A stretch of DNA of 64,000 nucleotides from Streptomyces clavifer (GTDB taxonomy: Bacteria; Actinomycetota; Actinomycetes; Streptomycetales; Streptomycetaceae): positions 739,479 through 803,478 of the forward strand of contig BMWJ01000002.1 of the NCBI GenBank assembly GCA_014651175.1, read 5' to 3'. Of this stretch, positions 36,173 to 43,098 are shown in pieces. The notes beneath the pieces are model-generated. The model saw only the letters and a list, made by a program, of their open reading frames with translations, had not been told where the DNA came from and did not search any database. Each line of letters begins with the position of its first letter. Positions within the stretch are counted from its first letter, which is position 1. The position numbers and the translations under genes were made by a program.

Positions 36173-36685
36173 TCAGACCGCAGCCAGGTTGGGGCCCTCG
36201 CCGGAGGTGGGCTCCTCGTTGGGGCCCTCGCCGGAGACGGGGACGACGTTGGGGCCCTCGCCCGAGGTGGGCGCGAAGTTCGGGCCTTCGCCCGACGTCG
36301 GCGCAACGTTCGGGCCCTCGCCCGAAGCGGGAACGATGTTCGGACCCTCACCCGACGTCGGCGCAATATTCGGACCCTCACCCGAAGCGGGAACGATGTT
36401 CGGACCCTCACCCGACGTCGGCGCGAAGTTCGGGCCCTCACCCGAAGCGGGAACGATGTTCGGACCCTCACCCGACGTCGGCGCAATATTCGGACCCTCA
36501 CCCGAAGCGAACACGACGTTCGGACCCTCACCCGACGTCGGCGCAACGTTCGGGCCCTCACCCGAAGCGAACACGACGTTCGGACCCTCACCCGACGTCG
36601 GCGCAACGTTCGGGCCCTCACCCGAAGCGAACACGACGTTCGGACCCTCACCCGACGTCGGCGCAACGTTCGGGCCCTCGCCCCC
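36173..36685. repeat. Tandem 30-bp (60-bp higher-order) DNA repeat
   Basis: About 17 copies of a 30-base unit, whose recurring plus-strand core is GGACCCTCACCCGACGTCGG, lie inside the repeat-protein gene. Central copies are nearly identical; copies near the 3' end of the gene are more diverged. Copy number is expected to vary between strains through slippage or unequal recombination. Confidence 0.9.
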
Positions 36686-36826
36686 GTCAGTCAAGAGGTG
36701 AGCGGCGGCCACGAGGACACGCGCGGTTCCGTCCGTCGTGGCCGCCGCGGCGGCGGCGTTGCCGGCCCCCAGTGTGAGAACGGCCGTCGTAACGATTCCC
36801 GCGATCGTGAACACCGTGTTCCGCAT
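36173..36826 (-). CDS. Secreted protein made of 17 GEGPN decapeptide repeats
   Basis: A 217-residue protein. Residues 1-28 form a Sec signal peptide (MRNTVFTIAGIVTTAVLTLG, then AGNAAAAA). From about residue 48 to the end there are 17 tandem decapeptides of the form (S/G)GEGPNxxPx. Most alternate between SGEGPN(V/I/F)APT and SGEGPN(V/I)V(P/F)A, so the true period is 20 residues (60 bases). There is no Cys and no aromatic residue except Phe. The coding strand is supported by the signal peptide and a ribosome binding site (AAGGCGGGAA) before ATG 36826; the other strand gives a repeat without a signal. It could be a wall-associated filament, a spacer or a precursor of released peptides. No family is recognised. 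Confidence 0.75.
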   Translation of the reverse strand: MRNTVFTIAGIVTTAVLTLGAGNAAAAAATTDGTARVLVAAAHLLTDGGEGPNVAPTSGEGPNVVFASGEGPNVAPTSGEGPNVVFASGEGPNVAPTSGEGPNVVFASGEGPNIAPTSGEGPNIVPASGEGPNFAPTSGEGPNIVPASGEGPNIAPTSGEGPNIVPASGEGPNVAPTSGEGPNFAPTSGEGPNVVPVSGEGPNEEPTSGEGPNLAAV

Positions 36827-37012
36827 GTGATTCCCGCCTTCTGGAGTGGTCCTGCCTGGGCTTTCCTTCTGACAGGAACGACTTTCGCGGGACGCGCTCC
36901 CGGCCTGTTCCGCATCCGCTACCGGCCCTTGTCGGCCCGACGGGAACGGAGGGGGAAGCGCCGCTCAGGAGGCGGGAAGTGCGTCAGGAGGGGCCATTGG
37001 GGCCACAGGTGC

Positions 37013-37049
37013 GTGAAGGGCCCGCCGTGTCACTCGGCGGGCCCTTCAC
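37013..37049. terminator. Terminator after the ATP-grasp-like gene
   Basis: Perfect 15-bp stem: GTGAAGGGCCCGCCG (37013-37027) and its complement (37035-37049), 7-base loop, 20 bases past the stop of the minus-strand gene. Confidence 0.8.
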
Positions 37050-37068
37050 GGGGTGGGAAGACACGGCG

Positions 37069-38040
37069 TCAGGCCAGACAGTCGAGGACGGCAGCCGTCC
37101 GGACGGCGAGCTCTGCCGGCGTGAGGGCGGTGAGCAGAGCGTGCTCGTCCCGCACCTCCCGTACGCCCGGGAGTGCCGTGATGCTGTCGGGGACGTCATG
37201 CGGATCGGGCAGCGGGACGGCCGCGGCGCATCCGACCAGCACCGGTGCCTCCAGGGGCTTCCCCGACAGCGCACGCACCAGCTCGCGCTCCGGCACCAGT
37301 CCTGTGGTCAGCTCGATGAGCCGGGAGGTGGGCCACTTGGCCTGTCGTGTCAGGGAGTTGATGATGCGGGGGCCCTGTTCGGTGTGCGCGATGCGGGTGT
37401 ACGCGTACCCGAATTCATACCCGGCGAGGTCGAGCAGGCCGGTGGCCAGAGCACGGATCTCCGCCTCTTCCTGTCGTGTGAGCGGCGCGGGGAAGGTGTG
37501 GAGCGGGGCACCCCGCCGCGCCGCGTCGAGAGCCCCCGGCCCGGGGCCGGGCCCGGCCGAAGCCGGGCCCGGTCCCGTGAAGCGGAGTTCGACGATGCCG
37601 GTGACCCTATGCATGCCTTCCGCCGTCAGCGTCTCCACGCCGTACTCGATGTCGTACGGCGGCGCGTCCCTCGTCGCGGTGGGCAGCGCGACCGCCTCCC
37701 ACTGGGGGCCACTGCGCGTCAGCAGCCCCCGGATCTGTGAGGGGTCGGCGAGCAGCCGTGCCGCGGCGGCCGGGTTCGGGGAGAGCCCGAGCTGTTCGGC
37801 CGTCTCCAGTACGGCGGGCAGGGTGCTCGCCTCACCGCAGGCGATCAGCCCGCTCACCCGGTGGTTCCTGGCGGTCCGCACGAGGTGCTCGCGGAGCGCG
37901 TCGTCGTCCGGGAAGACGGTCGTGTCGGTGAGGGTGACGTGGAAGCCGGCCTCCGTCGCCTCGGCCACGAGCCGGGGCGGCGCTGAGACGAGGAGGAGGT
38001 GCCGCGGATCGGAGTAACCGGGTGCGGCGGGTGCCGTCAT
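37069..38040 (-). CDS. ATP-grasp-like ligase homologue lacking the ATP-binding segment
   Basis: A 323-residue protein related to carboxylate-amine ligases of the BacD/L-amino-acid-ligase group. The pre-ATP-grasp domain is present (SGLIACGEASTLPAVLETAE, then LGLSPNPAAAARLLADPSQIRGLL), and so is the C-terminal part (EYGVETLTAEGMHRVTGIVE; GYEFGYAYTRIAHTEQGPRIINSL). Between them, after LLTRSGPQ, about 55-60 residues normally containing the VVKP and glycine-rich loop for ATP are absent. The second catalytic region has INSLTRQAK where relatives have ExNxR. It is therefore probably not a normal ligase; it may bind an amino acid, or be decaying. The start overlaps the stop of the tautomerase gene (ATGA). 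Confidence 0.7.
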   Translation of the reverse strand: MTAPAAPGYSDPRHLLLVSAPPRLVAEATEAGFHVTLTDTTVFPDDDALREHLVRTARNHRVSGLIACGEASTLPAVLETAEQLGLSPNPAAAARLLADPSQIRGLLTRSGPQWEAVALPTATRDAPPYDIEYGVETLTAEGMHRVTGIVELRFTGPGPASAGPGPGPGALDAARRGAPLHTFPAPLTRQEEAEIRALATGLLDLAGYEFGYAYTRIAHTEQGPRIINSLTRQAKWPTSRLIELTTGLVPERELVRALSGKPLEAPVLVGCAAAVPLPDPHDVPDSITALPGVREVRDEHALLTALTPAELAVRTAAVLDCLA

Positions 38041-38276
38041 GGCTGTCCCCCGGTGTCCTGCGGAGAGGGCGCGGCGGGGGCGGCACCGGACAGGATCTCG
38101 TCGGCGAGCACGCCGCCCTTCCCCCAGTGATCGGGATCCACGTCCCGCACGATGACGGTGACGGCCTCCTCGGGACACCCCGCTATGCGGGACACGCAGG
38201 CGGTCAGCTCGCTGACCAGCTCCTGGCGTTGTGCACGGTCGTTCCCTTTCCACCAGTCCACGGAAATCACGGGCAC
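38037..38276 (-). CDS. 4-oxalocrotonate tautomerase family protein
   Basis: A 79-residue protein beginning MPVISVDWWKG. After Met removal Pro1 would be the catalytic base, the hallmark of the tautomerase superfamily. A helix-strand pattern follows (ELVSELTACVSRIAGCPEEAVTVIVRDVDPDHWGKGG), and the C-terminus has a Pro/Ala-rich tail beyond the usual 62 residues. It could catalyse keto-enol tautomerisation or hydrolytic dehalogenation-like chemistry. GAGGAG lies just upstream. It is the first gene of a two-gene minus-strand unit divergent from the serine acetyltransferase gene. Confidence 0.9.
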   Translation of the reverse strand: MPVISVDWWKGNDRAQRQELVSELTACVSRIAGCPEEAVTVIVRDVDPDHWGKGGVLADEILSGAAPAAPSPQDTGGQP

Positions 38277-38543
38277 GGGGAGCTCCTCTGTTCAGGTCGG
38301 TCGATCCGATGTGTGGTGCAGCGGGTGCAGCGCAGGCCGACGCACCGGAGAACCGGTGTGCGGCGGGGCTGCTCCAGCGAGTCTGGGGGTGCCCGTTCCC
38401 GTCTGTTTCCCGGCCCGTTCCCGCCCGCTTCCCTCGATGCCGCCCGGGGTCTCACCGGGCGGGAACGGGCCGGGACTCCACCGGGAAGGCGGCCCGGCAG
38501 GCTCTGGTCCAGTCAAGAGGCCCACCCCGCCACTGGAGCCACG

Positions 38544-39323
38544 ATGAGCCTGCTCAGTCCGACGAAACCGGAGCCCAAACCGGAGTCGAATCCGGAGCCG
38601 AATCCGGCCCCCGGCCACACGTCCGGCACCGCCCCCACGTCCGGCACCGCCCCCACCGCCGGCACCGCCCCAACGGGCAGCGCCGCGACGGCGGGCGCCC
38701 CCGCCGCCACTCCTGCCTCCGCCACCCCCCGTCTCCTGTCCGCCCTCCGCGAGGACCTGCACGTCGTCGTCGCACGTGACCCGTCCGTACGGGGTGCGAA
38801 GGAGGCGGTGCTCCACCCGGCGCTCACCGCGCTGTGGGCGCACCGGGTGGCCCACCGCCTGCACGGCCGCGGTCTGCGGATCCCGGCCCGGCTGCTCGCC
38901 CGGTGGGCGCGCCGGGTGACGGCCGTCGAGATCCACCCGGGTGCGGTGCTGGGGCGCCGGGTCTTCATCGACCACGGCGCCGGGGTGGTGATCGGCGAGA
39001 CCGCCGTCGTCGGCGACGACGTGACGATGTACCACCAGGTCACCCTGGGTGCGGTCGGCTGGTGGAGCGACAACAAGCGGCCCGAGGGCGACCGCCGCCA
39101 CCCCGTCGTCGGCAGTGGAGTCATCCTCGGTGCCAACTCCACCGTCCTCGGACCGGTGACCGTGGGCGACCGCGCGGTCATCGGCGCCCAGGCCCTCGTC
39201 AACAAGGACGTCCCCGGTGGTGCCCGCGTGCTCGCGCCCACCGCCGTCATCAAGGAGCCGGGCCGCCGGCCGGAGTTGATGGAGGACGTCTTCACCGTCA
39301 TCGCCTCTTCGGGCTCCTGGTGA
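38544..39323 (+). CDS. Serine O-acetyltransferase (CysE/EpsC type)
   Basis: A 259-residue protein. The first 60 residues are a low-complexity Pro/Glu and Thr/Ala/Gly tail (NPEPNPAPG, repeated TSGTAPT). The rest is a left-handed beta-helix acyltransferase: a helical domain (LREDLHVVVARDPSVRGAKE), then AVEIHPGAVLGRRVFIDHGAGVVIGETAVVGDDVTMYHQVTLGA and hexapeptide turns to the end. The catalytic His is in FIDHG, with His also in MYHQVTLG. It makes O-acetyl-L-serine from serine and acetyl-CoA. Here it sits directly before a cysteine-synthase-like enzyme outside any sulfur operon, so it probably feeds a biosynthetic pathway. Start ATG 38544 has GGAG nearby. Confidence 0.9.
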   Translation: MSLLSPTKPEPKPESNPEPNPAPGHTSGTAPTSGTAPTAGTAPTGSAATAGAPAATPASATPRLLSALREDLHVVVARDPSVRGAKEAVLHPALTALWAHRVAHRLHGRGLRIPARLLARWARRVTAVEIHPGAVLGRRVFIDHGAGVVIGETAVVGDDVTMYHQVTLGAVGWWSDNKRPEGDRRHPVVGSGVILGANSTVLGPVTVGDRAVIGAQALVNKDVPGGARVLAPTAVIKEPGRRPELMEDVFTVIASSGSW

Positions 39324-39381
39324 GTCCGAGGCCCCCCGTACTCCCCCTGCTCACCGAATCCGAATCCCCCGATTGCGAGAG

Positions 39382-40365
39382 ATGAGAACCGTGACGACCA
39401 CCGCACAGGCCCCCCTGGCCCACATCGCCCCCGTCCGCCCCGCCGTCGCCTCCCGCATCGAGGACCTCGTGGGCTCCACCCCGCTGCTGGAGCTGCGCCT
39501 GCGCGACGTGGCTCCGGGTGCTCGCGTGCTGGCCAAGCTGGAGTCCGCCAATCCGATGTCCTCCAGCAAGGACCGGGCCGCGCTCTACATGCTGCGCGCC
39601 GCCGAGGACCGCGGCGACCTTCGGCCGGGCGGCACGGTCATCGAGGCCACCTCCGGCAACACCGGCATATCGCTGGCCGCCTTCGCCGCCTCCCGCGGCT
39701 ACCGCTGTGTGATCGTGCTCCCGGACAACGCCACCGTGGAACGGGTCAAGCTGCTGCGCGCCTTCGGAGCGGAGATCGTCCAGACGCCGAGCGCGCTGGG
39801 CTACCCGGGGGCGATCGCCGAGGCGGAGCGGCTGCACGCCGCCACGGCCGGTTCCTGGTTCCCGTGCCAGCACGAGAACCAGGACAACGTCCGGGCCCAC
39901 TACGAGACCACGGGCCCCGAGATCCACTCGGCCGTCGCCGCCACCGGCCGGCGCATCTCCGCCTTCGTGTGCACGGTCGGCACCGGCGGCACCCTCACCG
40001 GTGTCGCCCGCCACCTCAAGGAGCAGGACCCTGACGTGCGGGTGATAGCCGTCGAGCCGGAGAAGTCGCCGCTGCTCTCACAGGGGTACGCCGGCCAGCA
40101 CCGCATCCCGGGCCTCAACGGCGGATTCGTCGCCGACACCACGGACGTCGCGCTGATCGACGAGGTGCTCACCGTCTCGGACGAGGACGCGCTCGACACC
40201 GCGCGCAGGCTCGCCCGCAGTCAGGGCCTGTTCACCGGTGTCTCATCCGGCGCGGCGGCGCACGCCGCCGAGCGGGTGGCCCGCAGGCCCGAGTTCACCG
40301 GCGGTGTCGTGGTGACGCTCCTGCCCGACACCGGTGAGCGCTACCTCAGCATGTGGGAGGCCTGA
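39382..40365 (+). CDS. Cysteine-synthase-like PLP enzyme (beta-substituted alanine synthase type)
   Basis: A 327-residue fold-type II PLP enzyme. The Schiff-base Lys is in NPMSSSKDRAALYML, where ordinary cysteine synthases read GGSVKDR; the phosphate loop is GTGGTLTG and the substrate loop is EATSGNTGISLA. C-terminal motifs GVSSGAAAHAAE and VTLLPDTGERYLS are present. Such enzymes replace the acetoxy group of O-acetylserine with a nucleophile; the altered PMSSSK loop suggests a nucleophile other than sulfide. The preceding gene supplies O-acetylserine. Start ATG 39382 or GTG 39391. It is followed after two bases by the cupin gene. Confidence 0.9.
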   Translation: MRTVTTTAQAPLAHIAPVRPAVASRIEDLVGSTPLLELRLRDVAPGARVLAKLESANPMSSSKDRAALYMLRAAEDRGDLRPGGTVIEATSGNTGISLAAFAASRGYRCVIVLPDNATVERVKLLRAFGAEIVQTPSALGYPGAIAEAERLHAATAGSWFPCQHENQDNVRAHYETTGPEIHSAVAATGRRISAFVCTVGTGGTLTGVARHLKEQDPDVRVIAVEPEKSPLLSQGYAGQHRIPGLNGGFVADTTDVALIDEVLTVSDEDALDTARRLARSQGLFTGVSSGAAAHAAERVARRPEFTGGVVVTLLPDTGERYLSMWEA

Positions 40366-40367
40366 GC

Positions 40368-40937
40368 ATGAGCCACGCCATGTTCCGGGCGTACGCCGAC
40401 GCCGTGAAGGCGGAGATCGGTGTGGCGACGACGACCCGCTTCATCGCCCTGGCCGAGACCACCGGCGGACGCTTCGGGCTGTTCCACCACTCGATGCTGC
40501 CGGGTGCCGGCGGCGCCGACCCGCACTACCACTCGCGCATATCCGAGTCCTTCTACGTACTGACGGGCGAAGTGCGCCTGCACGACGGCACCGGCTGGCG
40601 CACCGCCAGGGCCGGGGACTTCCTGCACGTACCGGAGAACGCCGTGCACGGCTTCCGGAACGAGAGCGACTCGCTCGTCGAGATGCTGATCATCTTCACT
40701 CCGGCGGAACACCGCGAGGGCTACTTCCAGGGCCTGGCCGATCTCCTCGCCGACGGCAACCGCCCGTCCCGCGAGGAGATGGTCGCCCTGATGGAGAAGT
40801 ACGACCAGTGGGAGGTCGAGGCTCCCGACACGGACCACGACCACCCGCATGTGCACGGGGCAGGGCACGACCACCCGCACCCCCACGGGGACGGGCAGGC
40901 ACATCAGCCGCACCAGGCCCCGCACACCCACCACTGA
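40368..40937 (+). CDS. Cupin domain protein with His-rich tail
   Basis: A 189-residue protein. The cupin barrel has GGADPHYHSRISESFYVLTGEVRLH (His, His and Glu metal ligands) and AGDFLHVPENAVHGFRN (His ligand). The last 35 residues are very rich in His and Asp (DHDHPHVHGAGHDHPHPHG), a probable metal store for nickel, zinc or iron. It could be a mononuclear metal enzyme, such as an isomerase or dioxygenase, or a binding protein. It starts two bases after the stop of the PLP enzyme, in one operon. Confidence 0.88.
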   Translation: MSHAMFRAYADAVKAEIGVATTTRFIALAETTGGRFGLFHHSMLPGAGGADPHYHSRISESFYVLTGEVRLHDGTGWRTARAGDFLHVPENAVHGFRNESDSLVEMLIIFTPAEHREGYFQGLADLLADGNRPSREEMVALMEKYDQWEVEAPDTDHDHPHVHGAGHDHPHPHGDGQAHQPHQAPHTHH

Positions 40938-40985
40938 CGACCCGACACCGCTCACCTCCCCGCCTCACTCTCAGGAGAACACGTC

Positions 40986-41954
40986 ATGAACCTCACCAAC
41001 TGGGGCCGCTTCGGCCTGCTGGCAGCCCTGTGGGGCTGCAGCTTCGCCTTCATCAAGATGTCGCTCGAGGCCTTCGCGCCCCTCCAGCTCGCCTCGGGCC
41101 GCCTGATCGTCGGCGCCCTGGTCGTCTTCGCCATCCTTGCCCTGAAGCGGCTGTCCCTGCCCTCCCGAAAGATCTGGGGGCACATCGCCGTCGCCTCCGT
41201 CTTCGGCAACGTCATCCCCTTCACCCTCTTCGCCATCGGCGAGCAGCACACGACCGCGACCACCGCCGGAGTCATCCAGGGCGCGACTCCCCTCATCACG
41301 ATGGGTGTCGCCGCCCTGGCGCTCTCCGAGGAGAAGCCGACGAGCCGCAAGGTCGTCGGTCTGTTCGGCGGGTTCCTCGGGCTGATCGTGGTCGTCGGGC
41401 CGTGGAACACCGACGGGTTCGGCACGCTCGGCGGTCAGCTCGCCTGTGTCGGCGCCGCGGCCAGCTATGCCGTCAGCTTCGTGTACGTACGCCGCTTCAT
41501 CGGTCCCCACAAGCTGCCGGCCCTCTCCGTGACCGCCGCCCAGCTCGGCTCCGCCGCCGTCATCACCGTGGTCGTCACCACCTTCATGACCGGCTGGACG
41601 CTGCACGGTGACCTCACCGCCAAGCCGCTGCTCGCACTGCTGGTGCTCGGCGCCGCCTCCACCGGCATCGCGTTCGCCCTGCTCAACCGGCTGATCGCGG
41701 ACGCCGGCCCGACGACGGCGTCCGGCGTGAACTACCTCGTGCCGGTGTTCTCCGTGGCTGTCGGTGTGCTGGCCCTCGGGGAGCCGCTGACCTGGAACGT
41801 GCCGGTGGGCGGCATCGTCGTCATCGCCGCGCTCGCACTGGCGGAGGGCCGCATCTCCGCCCTGTCCAAGCGCAGGGAGCCCGCGCCGCCGGTGCCCGCG
41901 GTGCCGCCGGTGCCGGCCGCGCCCGCCCGTGTACCGGAGAAGGCCTGCCCGTAA
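40986..41954 (+). CDS. DMT family (EamA) transporter
   Basis: A 322-residue membrane protein with ten predicted transmembrane helices in two EamA repeats (LLAALWGCSFAFIKMSLEAF; GGQLACVGAAASYAVSFVYV). A Pro/Ala tail of about 25 residues ends the protein. EamA carriers such as RhtA and YdcZ-like exporters move amino acids and related metabolites out of the cell, which suits export of the product of this cluster or self-protection. The start ATG 40986 has AGGAGA seven bases upstream. A very strong hairpin follows. Confidence 0.9.
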   Translation: MNLTNWGRFGLLAALWGCSFAFIKMSLEAFAPLQLASGRLIVGALVVFAILALKRLSLPSRKIWGHIAVASVFGNVIPFTLFAIGEQHTTATTAGVIQGATPLITMGVAALALSEEKPTSRKVVGLFGGFLGLIVVVGPWNTDGFGTLGGQLACVGAAASYAVSFVYVRRFIGPHKLPALSVTAAQLGSAAVITVVVTTFMTGWTLHGDLTAKPLLALLVLGAASTGIAFALLNRLIADAGPTTASGVNYLVPVFSVAVGVLALGEPLTWNVPVGGIVVIAALALAEGRISALSKRREPAPPVPAVPPVPAAPARVPEKACP

Positions 41955-41989
41955 GCAGCTGCCCGCATCAGGGGCCGCACAGCGCACCA

Positions 41990-42050
41990 CACCGAGCCGG
42001 GGCCGGCGCGGACACCCTTTGCGGGTGCCTGCGCCGGCCCCGGCTCGGTG
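41990..42050. terminator. Very strong terminator inside the biosynthetic cluster
   Basis: Perfect 20-bp stem: CACCGAGCCGGGGCCGGCGC (41990-42009) and its complement (42031-42050); the 21-base loop also contains CACCC/GGGTG. It divides the cluster into a cysE-to-transporter unit and a bicupin-to-flavin-reductase unit. The 215 bases after it hold the promoter of the second unit. Confidence 0.85.
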
Positions 42051-42265
42051 CGCTTCCATGCCATCAACTCGCTTTTCCTGTACGGGACTTGGGATTCCCG
42101 CCCATGGGTCCGGCGATCCGGGATGCTTCCCGGTCATGTCCCCCGCACCGGTAGCGGAGCGGGAGGGCAGTGGGATCGGCCGGCGCGAACCTGGAGTCAC
42201 AGGACGAAGGGAAGCACCACCACCCGCTCGGTCCCCTCCCCCACCTCCAAGGAGCCCACCGCATC

Positions 42266-43090
42266 ATGCGCACTTCCACCTCGGGAACCCTCACCGCGAC
42301 CCCGCTCGGGGACGCCCGCATCATCGCCGCCGACGACTTCGACTTCGCTCCCCTGCCCGGCCGGCGGACCACACTCGCCACCCCGGTGAGCCCCGCCGCG
42401 GGCGCCACACACGTCACCCTGCACGTCGTGCGCGTCGCGGCGGGCGAGTCCTTCAGCCCCGAGGCGAGCGCCGAGGAGGAGAACACCGCCGTCGTCTTCG
42501 CCGGCCGGGGCACCGCGGCGGTCGGCTCCCGCACCCGCCGGGTCGGCCGGGCCGACGCGGTGTACGCGCCCACCGGGCAGGCACTGGCGCTCACCGCGGA
42601 CGCGGAGGGCCTCACCGTCTACATCTGGCGCACCCCCCTCGCCTCCGGACGCCACCCCGGCACGGACCCCGAGCCCTTCTCCAGCCTCTGGGACGAGACC
42701 ACCCAGCTGCGCGGCTTCGGCGGTACCGGTCAGATCGCCCCCGACACCGACCGCGCCACCATGAACTTCGTCTTCTGGCCCGGCAACGGCAGCAGCCAGC
42801 TCTGCCTGCACTGCGGCATCCAGCAGCCGGGCCAGACCTTCAACGTCCACCTGCACCCCGACAGCGACGAGGCGTTCTTCGCCTTCGAGGGCATCGGCCA
42901 GATGTATCTGCGCGACCGCTGGATCGATGTCGCCGCCGGGGACGTCCTGTACGCCGCCCCCGGTGTCCTGCACGGCGCACGCAACCCGCACACCGGTCCC
43001 GAGGCCCGGCGCTTCGTGACCTGCGGCGGTCCCAGCCCGTACGACCCGGCGCTCTACTCCGCCGCCGGTCTCTCCTCCGACGTCAGGTGA
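42266..43090 (+). CDS. Bicupin protein (ureidoglycine aminohydrolase-like fold)
   Basis: A 274-residue protein with two cupin barrels. The first (about 20-120) has lost its metal ligands (GESFSPEASAEEENTAVVFAG). The second (about 165-265) keeps them: NVHLHPDSDEAFFAFEGIGQMYL and GVLHGARNP. This one-active-site bicupin layout resembles ureidoglycine aminohydrolase and related proteins, which act on ureido compounds, but also other cupins, so the link is tentative. Start ATG 42266 has AAGGAG about 12 bases upstream. It is the first gene of a six-gene, tightly coupled unit. Confidence 0.85.
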   Translation: MRTSTSGTLTATPLGDARIIAADDFDFAPLPGRRTTLATPVSPAAGATHVTLHVVRVAAGESFSPEASAEEENTAVVFAGRGTAAVGSRTRRVGRADAVYAPTGQALALTADAEGLTVYIWRTPLASGRHPGTDPEPFSSLWDETTQLRGFGGTGQIAPDTDRATMNFVFWPGNGSSQLCLHCGIQQPGQTFNVHLHPDSDEAFFAFEGIGQMYLRDRWIDVAAGDVLYAAPGVLHGARNPHTGPEARRFVTCGGPSPYDPALYSAAGLSSDVR

Positions 43091-43098
43091 TCTGAGCC

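Noticed and set aside
36173-36685. CRISPR array
   Set aside because: The 30-bp repeats are contiguous without unique spacers and encode a regular peptide repeat.
36030-36701. Plus-strand repeat protein with GPSPxxGxxF units
   Set aside because: It is the complement of the GEGPN repeat. Only the minus-strand frame has a signal peptide and a ribosome binding site next to its start.
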